From: Metallyticus violacea
Lineage: Eukaryota > Arthropoda > Insecta > Mantodea > Metallyticidae
DNA length: 64,000 bases
Direction of reading: 5' to 3'
NCBI GenBank assembly: GCA_030762175.1
Contig: CM060834.1
Location: 63,283,501 to 63,347,500 of the forward strand
Made by a program: the position numbers and the translations under genes. Below, piece after piece: positions 25,531 through 36,600 of the stretch. Each line of letters starts with the position of its first letter. Positions within the stretch are counted from its first letter, which is position 1. The notes under the pieces were generated by a model. It did not search any database. It was not told the origin of the DNA and was given only the letters and a program-made list of their open reading frames with translations.

Positions 25531-25903
25531 TTTCGAAGTTTGGAAACTTCATTAGAATCAATTTTTTCCGTTCTTATTCGAGATAACTGGTTCTCTTTCA
25601 TTATACTAGTTTGATAGCCTCAGAAAAGCATATTATGCGCAAAGAATCTGGAAAAGAAAAAAAATTTTTTTCGAAGTTTGGAAACTTCATTAGAATCACT
25701 TTTTTTCCGTTCTTATTTGAGATAACTGGTTCTCTTTCATTATACTAGTTTGATAGCCTCAGTAAAGCATATTATGCGCATAGCATCTCGAAAAGAAAAA
25801 AAATTTTTTTCGAAGTTTGGAAACGTCGTTTGAATCACTTTTTTCTTTCTTATTTGAGATTACTGGTTCTCTTTCATTATAGTAGTTTGATAGCCTCAGA
25901 AAA

Positions 25904-25955
25904 GCATATTATGCACAATTCTCTTTCATTATACTAGTTTGATAGCCTCAGCAAA
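25904..25955 (+). repeat. Truncated 52-bp monomer
   Basis: Upstream monomer has TTTTTTCTTTC (shortened C-run), a variant shared with the copy at 29697. Confidence 0.92.
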
Positions 25956-27744
25956 GCATATTATGCACAAAGAATCTCGAAAAGAAAAAAAATTTTTTTC
26001 GAAGTTTGGAAACGTCGTTTGAATCACTGTTTTCCGTTCTTATTTGAGATTACTGGTTCTCTTTCATTATAGTAGTTTGATAGCCTCAGAAAAGCATATT
26101 ATGCGCAAAGAAAATCGAAAAGAAAAAAAAATTTTTTCGAAGTTTGGAAACTTCTTTAGAATCACTTTTTTTCCGTTCTTATTTGAGATAACTGGTTATC
26201 TTTCATTATACTAGTTTGATAGCCTCAGTAGAGCATATTATGCGCAAAGAATCTCGAAGAGAAAAAAAATTTTTTTCGAAGTTTGTAAACTTCGTTTGAA
26301 TCACTTTTTTTCCGTTCTTATTTGAGATAACTGGTTCTCTTTCATTATACTAGTTTGATAGCCTCAGTAAAGCATATTATGCGCAAAGAATCTCGAAAAG
26401 AAAAATGTTTTTTTTCGAAGTTTGGAAACTTCTTTAGAATCACTTTTTTTCCGTTCTTATTTGAGATAACTGGTTCTCTTTCATTATACTAGTTTGATAG
26501 CCTCAGTAAGGCATATTATGCGCAAAGATTCTCGAAAAGAAAAAAATTTTTTTTCGAAGTTTGGAAACTTTGTTTGAATCACTTTTTTTCCGTTCTTATT
26601 TGAGATAACTGGTTCTCTTTCATTATACTTGTTTGATAGCCTCAGTAAAGCATATAATGCGCAAAGAATATGGAAAAGAAAAAAATTTTTTTTCGAAGTT
26701 TGGAAACTTCGTTAGAATCACTTTTTTTCCGTTCTTATGTGAGATAACTGGTTCTCTTTCCTTATACTAGTTTGATAACCTCAGAAAAGGATATTATGCG
26801 CCAAGAATCTCGAAAAGAAAAAAGTTTTTTTTCGAAGTTTGGAAACTTCGTTTGAATCACTTTTTTTTCCGTTCTTATTTGAGATAACTGGTTCTCTTTC
26901 ATTATATTAGTTTGATAGCCTCAGTAAAGCATATTATGCGCAAAGAATCTCGAAAAGAAAAAAAATTTTTTTCGAAGTTTGGAAACTTCGTTATAATCAC
27001 TTTTTTTCCGTTCTTATTTGAGATAATTGGTTCTCTTTCATTATACTACTTTTGATAGCTGTAGAAAAGCATATTATGCGCAAAGAATCTCGAAAAGAAA
27101 AAAAAATTTTTCGAAGTTTGGAAACTTCATTAGAATACTTTTTTTGCGTTCTTATTCGAGATAACTGGTTCTCTTTCATTATACTAGTTTGATAGCCTCA
27201 GAAATGTATATTATGCTCAAAGAATCTCGAATAGAAAAAAAATTTTTTACGAAGTTTTGAAACTTCATTAGAATCACTTTTTTTCCGTTCTTATTCGAGT
27301 AAACTGGTTCTCTTTCATTATACTAATTTGATAGCCTCAGAAAAGCATATTATGCGCAAAGAATTTGAAAAGAAAAACATTTTTTTTCGAAGTTAGAAAC
27401 TTCATTAGAATCACTTTTTTTCCGTTCTTATACGAGATAACTGGTTCTCTTTCATTTTGCTAGTTTGATAGCTGTAGAAAAGCATATTATGCCCAAAGAA
27501 TCTCGAAAAGAAAAAAAAAGTTTTTCAAAATTTTCAAACTTCATTAGAATCACTTTTTTTCCGTTCTTATTCGAGATAACTGGTTCTCTTTCATTATACT
27601 AGTTTGATAGCCTCAGAAAAGCATATTATGCGCAAAGAATCTGGAAAAGAAAAAAAAAAATTTTTCGAATATTGGAAACTTCATTAGAATCACTTTTTTT
27701 CCGTTCTTATTCTAGATAACTGGTTCTCTTTCATTATACTTGTT

Positions 27745-28159
27745 TGATAGCCTTAGAAAAGCATATTATGCGCAAAGAATCTCGAAAAGAAAAAGATTTT
27801 TTTCGAAGTTTGCAAACTTCCTTAGAATCACTTTTTTCCGTTCTTATTCGAGATAACTGGTTCTCTTTCATTATACTAGTTTGAAAGCCTCAGAATAGCA
27901 TATTATGCGCAAAGAATCTCGAAAAGAAAAAAATTTTTTTTCGAAGTTTGGAAACTACATTAGAATCACTTTTTTTCCGTTCTTATTCGAGATAACTGGT
28001 TCTCTTTCATTATACTAGTTTGATAGTTGTAGAAAAGGATATTATGCGTAAAGAATCTCGAAAAGAAAAAAAATTTTTTTCGAAGTTTGGAAACTACATT
28101 AGAATCACTTTTTTTCCGTTCTTATTCGAGATAACTGGTTCTCTTTCATTATACTAGTT
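27745..28159 (+). repeat. Three-monomer (415-bp) local duplication, first unit
   Basis: The ordered triplet of AAAAGATTTTTTT with TTTGCAAAC, then GAAAGCCTCAGAATAGC, then AAACTACATTAG with GTTGTAGAAAAGG appears here and again 415 bp later (28160-28575). Elsewhere, for example at 5500-5880 and 31580-31950, it occurs once. The second triplet carries TTCGAGGTAAC and resembles 24.64 kb more than the first triplet, so it may have been introduced from a diverged copy rather than duplicated in place. Confidence 0.72.
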
Positions 28160-28559
28160 TGATAGCCTCAGAAAAGCATATTATGCGCAAAGAATCTCGA
28201 AAAGAAAAAGATTTTTTTCGAAGTTTGCAAACTTCCTTAGAATCACTTTTTTCCGTTCTTATTCGAGGTAACTGGTTCTCTTTCATTATACTAGTTTGAA
28301 AGCCTCAGAATAGCATATTATGCGCAAAGAATCTCGAAAAGAAAAAAATTTTTTTTCGAAGTTTGGAAACTACATTAGAATCACTTTTTTTCCGTTCTTA
28401 TTCGAGATAACTGGTTCTCTTTCATTATACTAGTTTGATAGTTGTAGAAAAGGATATTATGCGCAAAGAATCTCGAAAATAAAAAATTTTTTTTCGAAGT
28501 TTGGAAACTACATTAGAATCACTTTTTTTCCGTTCTTATTCGAGATAACTGGTTCTCTT

Positions 28560-31500
28560 TCATTATACTAGTTTGATAGCTGTAAAAAAGCATATTATGC
28601 GCAAAGAATCTCGAAAAGAAAAAAAAAGTTTTTCAAAATTTTGAAACTTCATTAGAATCATTTTTTTCCGTTCTTATTCGAGATAACTGGTTCTCTTTCA
28701 TTATACTACTTTTGATAGCTGTAGAAAAGCATATTATGCGCAAAGAATCTCGAAAAGAAAAAAAATTTTTTTCGAAGTTTGTAAACCTCATTGGAATCAC
28801 TTTTTTTCCGTTCTTATACGAGATAACTGGTTCTCTTTCATTTTGCTAGTTTGATAGTTGTAGAAAAGCATATTATGCGCAAAGAATCTCGAAAAGAAAA
28901 AAAAAGTTTTTCAAAATTTTGAAACTTCATTAGAATCATTTTTTTCCGTTCTTATTCGAGATAACTGGTTCTCTTTCATTATACTACTTTTGATAGCTGT
29001 AGAAAAGCATATTATGCGCAAAGAATTTGAAAAGAAAAACATTTTTTTTCGAAGTTAGAAACTTCATTAGAATCACTTTTTTTCCGTTCTTATACGAGAT
29101 AACTGGTTCTCTTTCATTTTGCTAGTTTGATAGATGTAGAAAAGCATATTATGCGCAAAGAATCTCGAAAAGAAAAAAAAAGTTTTTCAAAATTTTGAAA
29201 CTTCATTAGAATCATTTTTTTTCCATTCTTATTCTATTTAACTGGTTCTCCTTCATTATACTAGTTTGATAGCTGTAGAAAAGCATATTATGCGCAAAGA
29301 ATATCGAAAAGAAAAAAAATTATTTTCGAAGTTTGGAAACTTCATTAGAATCAATTTTTTCCGTTCTTATTCGAGATAACTGGTTCTCTTTCATTATACT
29401 AGTTTGATAGCCTCAGAAAAGCATATTATGCGCAAAGAATCTGGAAAAGAAAAAAAATTTTTTTCGAAGTTTGGAAACTTCATTAGAATCACTTTTTTTC
29501 CGTTCTTATTTGAGATAACTGGTTCTCTTTCATTATACTAGTTTGATAGCCTCAGTAAAGCATATTATGCGCATAGCATCTCGAAAAGAAAAAAAATTTT
29601 TTTCGAAGTTTGGAAACGTCGTTTGAATCACTTTTTTCTTTCTTATTTGAGATTACTGGTTCTCTTTCATTATAGTAGTTTGATAGCCTCAGAAAAGCAT
29701 ATTATGCACAATTCTCTTTCATTATACTAGTTTGATAGCCTCAGCAAAGCATATTATGCACAAAGAATCTCGAAAAGAAAAAAAATTTTTTTCGAAGTTT
29801 GGAAACGTCGTTTGAATCACTGTTTTCCGTTCTTATTTGAGATTACTGGTTCTCTTTCATTATAGTAGTTTGATAGCCTCAGAAAAGCATATTATGCGCA
29901 AAGAAAATCGAAAAGAAAAAAAAATTTTTTCGAAGTTTGGAAACTTCTTTAGAATCACTTTTTTTCCGTTCTTATTTGAGATAACTGGTTATCTTTCATT
30001 ATACTAGTTTGATAGCCTCAGTAGAGCATATTATGCGCAAAGAATCTCGAAGAGAAAAAAAATTTTTTTCGAAGTTTGTAAACTTCGTTTGAATCACTTT
30101 TTTTCCGTTCTTATTTGAGATAACTGGTTCTCTTTCATTATACTAGTTTGATAGCCTCAGTAAAGCATATTATGCGCAAAGAATCTCGAAAAGAAAAATG
30201 TTTTTTTTCGAAGTTTGGAAACTTCTTTAGAATCACTTTTTTTCCGTTCTTATTTGAGATAACTGGTTCTCTTTCATTATACTAGTTTGATAGCCTCAGT
30301 AAGGCATATTATGCGCAAAGATTCTCGAAAAGAAAAAAATTTTTTTTCGAAGTTTGGAAACTTTGTTTGAATCACTTTTTTTCCGTTCTTATTTGAGATA
30401 ACTGGTTCTCTTTCATTATACTTGTTTGATAGCCTCAGTAAAGCATATAATGCGCAAAGAATATGGAAAAGAAAAAAATTTTTTTTCGAAGTTTGGAAAC
30501 TTCGTTAGAATCACTTTTTTTCCGTTCTTATGTGAGATAACTGGTTCTCTTTCCTTATACTAGTTTGATAACCTCAGAAAAGGATATTATGCGCCAAGAA
30601 TCTCGAAAAGAAAAAAGTTTTTTTTCGAAGTTTGGATACTTCGTTTGAATCACTTTTTTTTCCGTTCTTATTTGAGATAACTGGTTCTCTTTCATTATAT
30701 TAGTTTGATAGCCTCAGTAAAGCATATTATGCGCAAAGAATCTCGAAAAGAAAAAAAATTTTTTTCGAAGTTTGGAAACTTCGTTATAATCACTTTTTTT
30801 CCGTTCTTATTTGAGATAATTGGTTCTCTTTCATTATACTACTTTTGATAGCTGTAGAGAAGCATATTATGCGCAAAGAATCTCGAAAAGAAAAAAAAAT
30901 TTTTCGAAGTTTGGAAACTTCATTAGAATACTTTTTTTGCGTTCTTATTCGAGATAACTGGTTCTCTTTCATTAAACTAGTTTGATAGCCTCAGAAATGT
31001 ATATTATGCTCAAAGAATCTCGAATAGAAAAAAAATTTTTTACGAAGTTTTGAAACTTCATTAGAATCACTTTTTTTCCGTTCTTATTCGAGTAAACTGG
31101 TTCTCTTTCATTATACTAATTTGATAGCCTCAGAAAAGCATATTATGCGCAAAGAATTTGAAAAGAAAAACATTTTTTTTCGAAGTTAGAAACTTCATTA
31201 GAATCACTTTTTTTCCGTTCTTATACGAGATAACTGGTTCTCTTTCATTTTGCTAGTTTGATAGCTGTAGAAAAGCATATTATGCCCAAAGAATCTCGAA
31301 AAGAAAAAAAAAGTTTTTCAAAATTTTCAAACTTCATTAGAATCACTTTTTTTCCGTTCTTATTCGAGATAACTGGTTCTCTTTCATTATACTAGTTTGA
31401 TAGCCTCAGAAAAGCATATTATGCGCAAAGAATCTGGAAAAGAAAAAAAAAAATTTTTCGAATATTGGAAACTTCATTAGAATCACTTTTTTTCCGTTCT

Positions 31501-31939
31501 TATTCTAGATAACTGGTTCTCTTTCATTATACTTGTTTGATAGCCTTAGAAAAGCATATTATGCGCAAAGAATCTCGAAAAGAAAAAGATTTTTTTCGAA
31601 GTTTGCAAACTTCCTTAGAATCACTTTTTTCCGTTCTTATTCGAGATAACTGGTTCTCTTTCATTATACTAGTTTGAAAGCCTCAGAATAGCATATTATG
31701 CGCAAAGAATCTCGAAAAGAAAAAAATTTTTTTTCGAAGTTTGGAAACTACATTAGAATCACTTTTTTTCCGTTCTTATTCGAGATAACTGGTTCTCTTT
31801 CATTATACTAGTTTGATAGTTGTAGAAAAGGATATTATGCGTAAAGAATCTCGAAAAGAAAAAAAATTTTTTTCGAAGTTTGGAAACTACATTAGAATCA
31901 CTTTTTTTCCGTTCTTATTCGAGATAACTGGTTCTCTTT
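28560..31939 (+). repeat. 3380-bp offset repeat, upstream segment
   Basis: This segment pairs with sequence 3379-3380 bp downstream: CTACTTTTGATAG at about 28706 and 32085, AGAATTTGAAAAG at 29022 and 32401, the truncated monomer at 29697 and 33077, and AAATGTTT near 30198 and 33577. It overlaps the 3793-bp tier, showing the same DNA was reused in more than one duplication. Confidence 0.74.
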
Positions 31940-31948
31940 CATTATACT
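29329..31948 (+). repeat. 3793-bp higher-order repeat, copy 2 (partial)
   Basis: Collinear with 25536-28155 and nearly identical. Private changes include GTTTGGATACTTCG near 30634, GTAGAGAAGC near 30854 and CATTAAACTAG near 30971. It ends where copy 1 goes to CCTCAGAAAAGC while this copy has CTGTAATAAAGC. Confidence 0.84.
29697..29748 (+). repeat. Truncated 52-bp monomer
   Basis: Exactly 3793 bp after the copy at 25904, with the same TTTTTTCTTTC upstream variant. Confidence 0.92.
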
Positions 31949-33660
31949 AGTTTGATAGCTGTAATAAAGCATATTATGCGCAAAGAATCTCGAAAAGAAA
32001 AAAAAAGTTTTTCAAAATTTTGAAACTTCATTAGAATCATTTTTTTCCGTTCTTATTCGAGATAACTGGTTCTCCTTCAATATACTACTTTTGATAGCTG
32101 TAGAAAAGCACATTATGGGCAAAGAATCTCGAAAAGAAAAAAAATTTTTTTCGAAGTTTGTAAACCTCATTGGAATCACTTTTTTTCCGTTCTTATACGA
32201 GATAACTGGTTCAATTTCATTTTGCTAGTTTGATAGTTGTAGAAAAGCATATTATGCGCAAAGAATCTCGAAAAGAAAAAAAAAGTTTTTCAAAATTTTG
32301 AAACTTCATTAGAATCATTTTTTTCCGTTCTTATTCGAGATAACTGGTTCTCTTTCATTATACTACTTTTGATAGCTGTAGAAAAGCATATTATGCGCAA
32401 AGAATTTGAAAAGAAAAACATTTTTTTTCGAATTTGAAACTTCATTAGAATCACTTTTTTTCCGTTCTTATACGAGATAACTGGTTCTCTTTCATTTTGC
32501 TAGTTTGATAGTTGTAGAAAAGCATATTATGCGCAAAGAATCTCGAAAAGAAAAAAAAAGTTTTTCAAAATTTTGAAACTTCATTAGAATCATTTTTTTT
32601 CCGTTCTTATTCTATTTAACTGGTTCTCCTTCATTATACTAGTTTGATAGCAGTAGAAAAGCATATTATGCGCAAAGAATATCGAAAAGAAAAAAAATTA
32701 TTTTCGAAGTTTGGAAACTTCATTAGAATCTCTTTTTTTCCGTTCTTATTCGAGATAACTGGTTCTCTTTCATTATACTAGTTTGATAGCCTCAGAAAAG
32801 CATATTATGCGCAAAGAATCTGGAAAAGAAAAAAAATTTTTATCGAAGTTTGGAAACTTTATTAGAATCACTTTTTTTCCGTTCTTATTTGAGATAACTG
32901 GTTCTCTTTCATTATACTAGTTTGATAGCCTCAGTAAAGCATATTATGCGCATAGCATCTCGAAAAGAAAAAAAATTTTTTTCGAAGTTTGGAAACGTCG
33001 TTTGAATCACTTTTTTCCATTCTTATTTGAGATTACTGGTTCTCTTTCATTATAGTAGTTTGATAGCCTCAGAAAAGCATATTATGCACAATTCTCTTTC
33101 ATTATACTAGTTTGATAGCCTCAGCAAAGCATATTATGCACAAAGAATCTCGAAAAGAAAAAAAAATTTTTTCGAAGTTTGGAAACGTCGTTTCAATCAC
33201 TGTTTTCCGTTCTTATTTGAGATTACTGGTTCTCTTTCATTATAGTAGTTTGATAGCCTCAGAAAAGCATATTATGCGCAAAGAAAATCGAAAGGAAAAA
33301 AAAAATTTTTCGAAGTTTGGAAACTTCTTTAGAATCACTTTTTTTCCGTTCTTATTTGAGATAACTGGTTCTCTTTCATTATACTAGTTTGATAGCCTCA
33401 GTAGAGCATATTATGCGCAAAGAATCTCGAACAGAAAAAAATTTTTTTCGAAGTTTGTAAACTTCGTTTGAATCACTTTTTTTCCGTTCTTATTTGAGAT
33501 AACTGGTTCTCTTTCATTATACTAGTTTGATAGCCTCAGTAAAGCATATTATGCGCAAAGAATCTCGAAAAGAAAAATGTTTTTTTTCGAAGTTTGGAAA
33601 CTTCTTTAGAATCACTTTTTTTCCGTTCTTATTTGAGATAACTGGTTCTCTTTCATTATA
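31940..33660 (+). repeat. 3380-bp offset repeat, downstream segment (partial)
   Basis: Begins with CTGTAATAAAGC and runs to about 33,660, where the upstream copy has CAGTAAGGCATATT and this copy has CAGTAAAGC followed by a TTTCGCAG monomer. It is more diverged than other HOR pairs, with private changes such as CTCCTTCAATATAC near 32072, GCACATTATGGGC near 32109, GGTTCAATTTC near 32209 and a shortened CGAATTTGAAAC near 32431. Confidence 0.72.
33077..33128 (+). repeat. Truncated 52-bp monomer
   Basis: 3380 bp after the copy at 29697. The upstream monomer has CCATTCTTATT, which is unique among the 14. Confidence 0.92.
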
Positions 33661-36600
33661 CTAGTTTGATAGCCTCAGTAAAGCATATTATGCGCAAAGA
33701 ATCTCGAAAAGAAAAAAAAATTTTTCGCAGTTTGGAAACTTCGTTAGAATCACTTTTATTCCGTTCTTATTTGAGATAACTGGTTCTCTTTCATTATACT
33801 AGTTTGATAGCCTCAGAAGAGCATATTATGCGCAAAGAATCTCGAAAAGAAAAAAGTTTTTTTTCGAAGTTTGGAAACTTCGTTTGAATCACTTTTTTTC
33901 CGTTCTTATTTGAGATAACTGGTTCTCTTTCATTATACTAGTTTGATAGCCTCAGCAAAGCATATTATGCACAAAGAATCTCGAAAAGAAAAAAATTTTT
34001 TTTCGAAGTTTGGAAACTTTGTTTGAATCACTTTTTTTCCGTTCTTATTTGAGATAACTGGTTCTGTTTCATTATACTTGTTTGATAGCCTCAGTAAAGC
34101 ATATAATGCGCAATATATGGAAAAGAAAAAAAATTTTTTTCGAAGTTTGGAAACTTCGTTAGAATCACTTTTTTTCCGTTCTTATGTGAGATAACTGGTT
34201 CTCTTTCCTTATACTAGTTTGATAACCTCAGAAAAGGAAATTATGCGCCAAGAATCTCGAAAAGAAAAAAGTTTTTTTTCGAAGTTTGGAAACTTCGTTT
34301 GAATCACCTTTTTTTCCGTTCTTATTTGAGATAACTGGTACTCTTTCATTATATTAGTTTGATAGCCTCAGTAAAGCATATTATGCGCAAAGAATTTGGA
34401 AAAGAAAAAAAAATTTTTTCGAAGTTTGGAAACTTCGTTAGAATCACTTTTTTCCGTTCTTATTTGAGATAACTGGTTCTCTTTCATTATACTAGTTTGA
34501 TAGCCTCAGTAAAGCATATTATGCGCAAAGAATCTCGAAAAGAAAAAATTTTTTTTTCGAAGTTTGGAAACGTCGTTTGAATCACTTTTTCCGTTCTTAT
34601 TTGAGATTACTGGTTATCTTTCATTATAGTAGTTTGATAGCCTCAGAAAAGCATATTATGCGCAAAGAATCTCGAAAAGCAAAAAGTTTTTTTTCGAAGT
34701 TTGGAAACTTCTTTAGAATCACTTTTTTTCCGTTCTTATTTGAGATAACTGGTTCTCTTTCATTATACTAGTTTGATAGCCTCAGTAAAGCATATTATGC
34801 GCAAAGAATCTGGAAAAGAAAAAAAATTTTTTTCGAAGTTTGGAAACTTCGTTAGAATCACTTTTTTTCCGTTCTTATGTGAGATAACTGGTTCTCTTTC
34901 CTTATACTAGTTTGATAACCTCAGAAAAGGATATTATGCGCAAAGAATCTCGAAAAGAAAAAAGTTTTTTTTCGAAGTTTGGAAACTTCGTTTGAATCAC
35001 TTTTTTTTCCGTTCTTATTTGAGATAACTGGTTCTCTTTCATTATATTAGTTTGATAGCCTCAGTAAAGCATATTATGCGCAAAGAATCTGGAAAAGAAA
35101 AAAAAATTTTTTCGAAGTTTGGAAACTTCTTTAGAATCACTTTTTTTCCGTTCTTATTTGAGATAACTGGTTCTCTTTCATTATTCTAGTTTGATAGCCT
35201 CAGTAAAGCATATTATGCGCAAAGAATCTTGAAAGAAAAAAAAATTTTTTCGAAGTTTGGAAACTTCTTTAGAATCACTTTTTTCCGTTCTTATTTGAGA
35301 TAACTGGTTCTCTTTCATTATACTAGTTTGATAGCCTCAGTAAAGCATATTATGCGCAAAGAATCTCGAAAAGAAAAAAGTTTTTTTTCGAAGTTTGGAA
35401 ACTTCGTTTGAATCACTTTTTTTCCGTTCTTATTTGAGATAACTGGTTCTCTTTCATTATACTAGTTTGATAGCCTCAGTAAAGCATATTATGCGCAAAG
35501 AATCTCGAAAAGAAAAAAAATTTATTTCGAAGTTTGGAAACTTCGTTAGAATCACTTTTTTTCCGGTCTTATTTGAGATAACTGGTTCTCTTTCATTATA
35601 CTAGTTTGATAGCCTCAGTAAAGCATATTATGCGCAAAGAATCTCGAAAAGAATAAAAATTTTTTTCGAAGTTTGGAAACTTCCTTAGAATCACTTTTTT
35701 TCCGTTCTTATTTGAGATAACTGGTTCTCTTTCATTATACTAGTTTGATAGCCACAGTAAAGCATATTATGCGCAAAAATCTGGAAAGAAAAAAAATTTT
35801 TTTCGAAGTTTGGAATCTTCGTTAGAATCACTTTTTTTCCGTTCTTATTTGAGATAACTGGTTCTCTTTCATGATACTAGTTTGATAGCCTCAGTAAAGC
35901 ACATTATGCGCAAAGAATCTCGAAAAGAAAAAAAATTTTTTTCGAAGTTTGGAAACGTCGTTTGAATCACTTTTTTCCGTTCTTATTTGAGATTACTGGT
36001 TCTCTTTCATTATAGTAGTTTGATAGCCTCAGAAAAGCATATTATGCACAAAGAATCTCGAAAAGAAAAAAAATTTTTTCCGAAGTTTGGAAACTTCGTT
36101 ATAATCACTTTTTTTCCGTTCTTATTTGAGATAACTGGTTCTCTTTCATTATACTACTTTTGATAGCTGTAGAAAAGCATATTATGCGCAAAGAATCTCG
36201 AAAAGAAAAAAAAAATTTTTCGAAGTTTGGAAACTACATTAGAATACTTTTTTTGCGTTCTTATTCGAGATAACTGGTTCTCTTTCATTATACTAGTTTG
36301 ATAGCCTCAGAAAAGCATATTATGCTCAAAGAATCTCGAATAGAAAAAAAATTTTTTACGAAGTTTTGAAACTTCATTAGAATCACTTTTTTTCCGTTCT
36401 TATTCGAGTAAACTGGTTCTCTTTCATTATACTAATTTGATAGCCTCAGAAAAGCATATTATGCGCAAAGAATTTGAAAAGAAAAACATTTCGTTTTCGA
36501 AGTTAGAAACTTCATTAGAATCACTTTTTTTCCGTTCTTATACGAGATTACTGGTTCTCTTTCATTTTGCTAGTTTGATAGCTGTAGAAAAGCATATTAT

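Larger units (their letters stand above)
25536..29328 (+). repeat. 3793-bp higher-order repeat, copy 1
   Basis: Markers shared at +3793 include AATCAATTTTTTCC (25557), the truncated monomer (25904), GGTTATCTTTC (26193), CAGTAAGGCATATT (26504), GAAATGTATATTATGC (27201), the A12-run monomer with CGAATATTGG (27650) and GCGTAAAG (28047). The unit has an A block, then a B block from 27045. Its last part (28157-29046) is replaced by sequence resembling 24641-25530. Confidence 0.85.
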
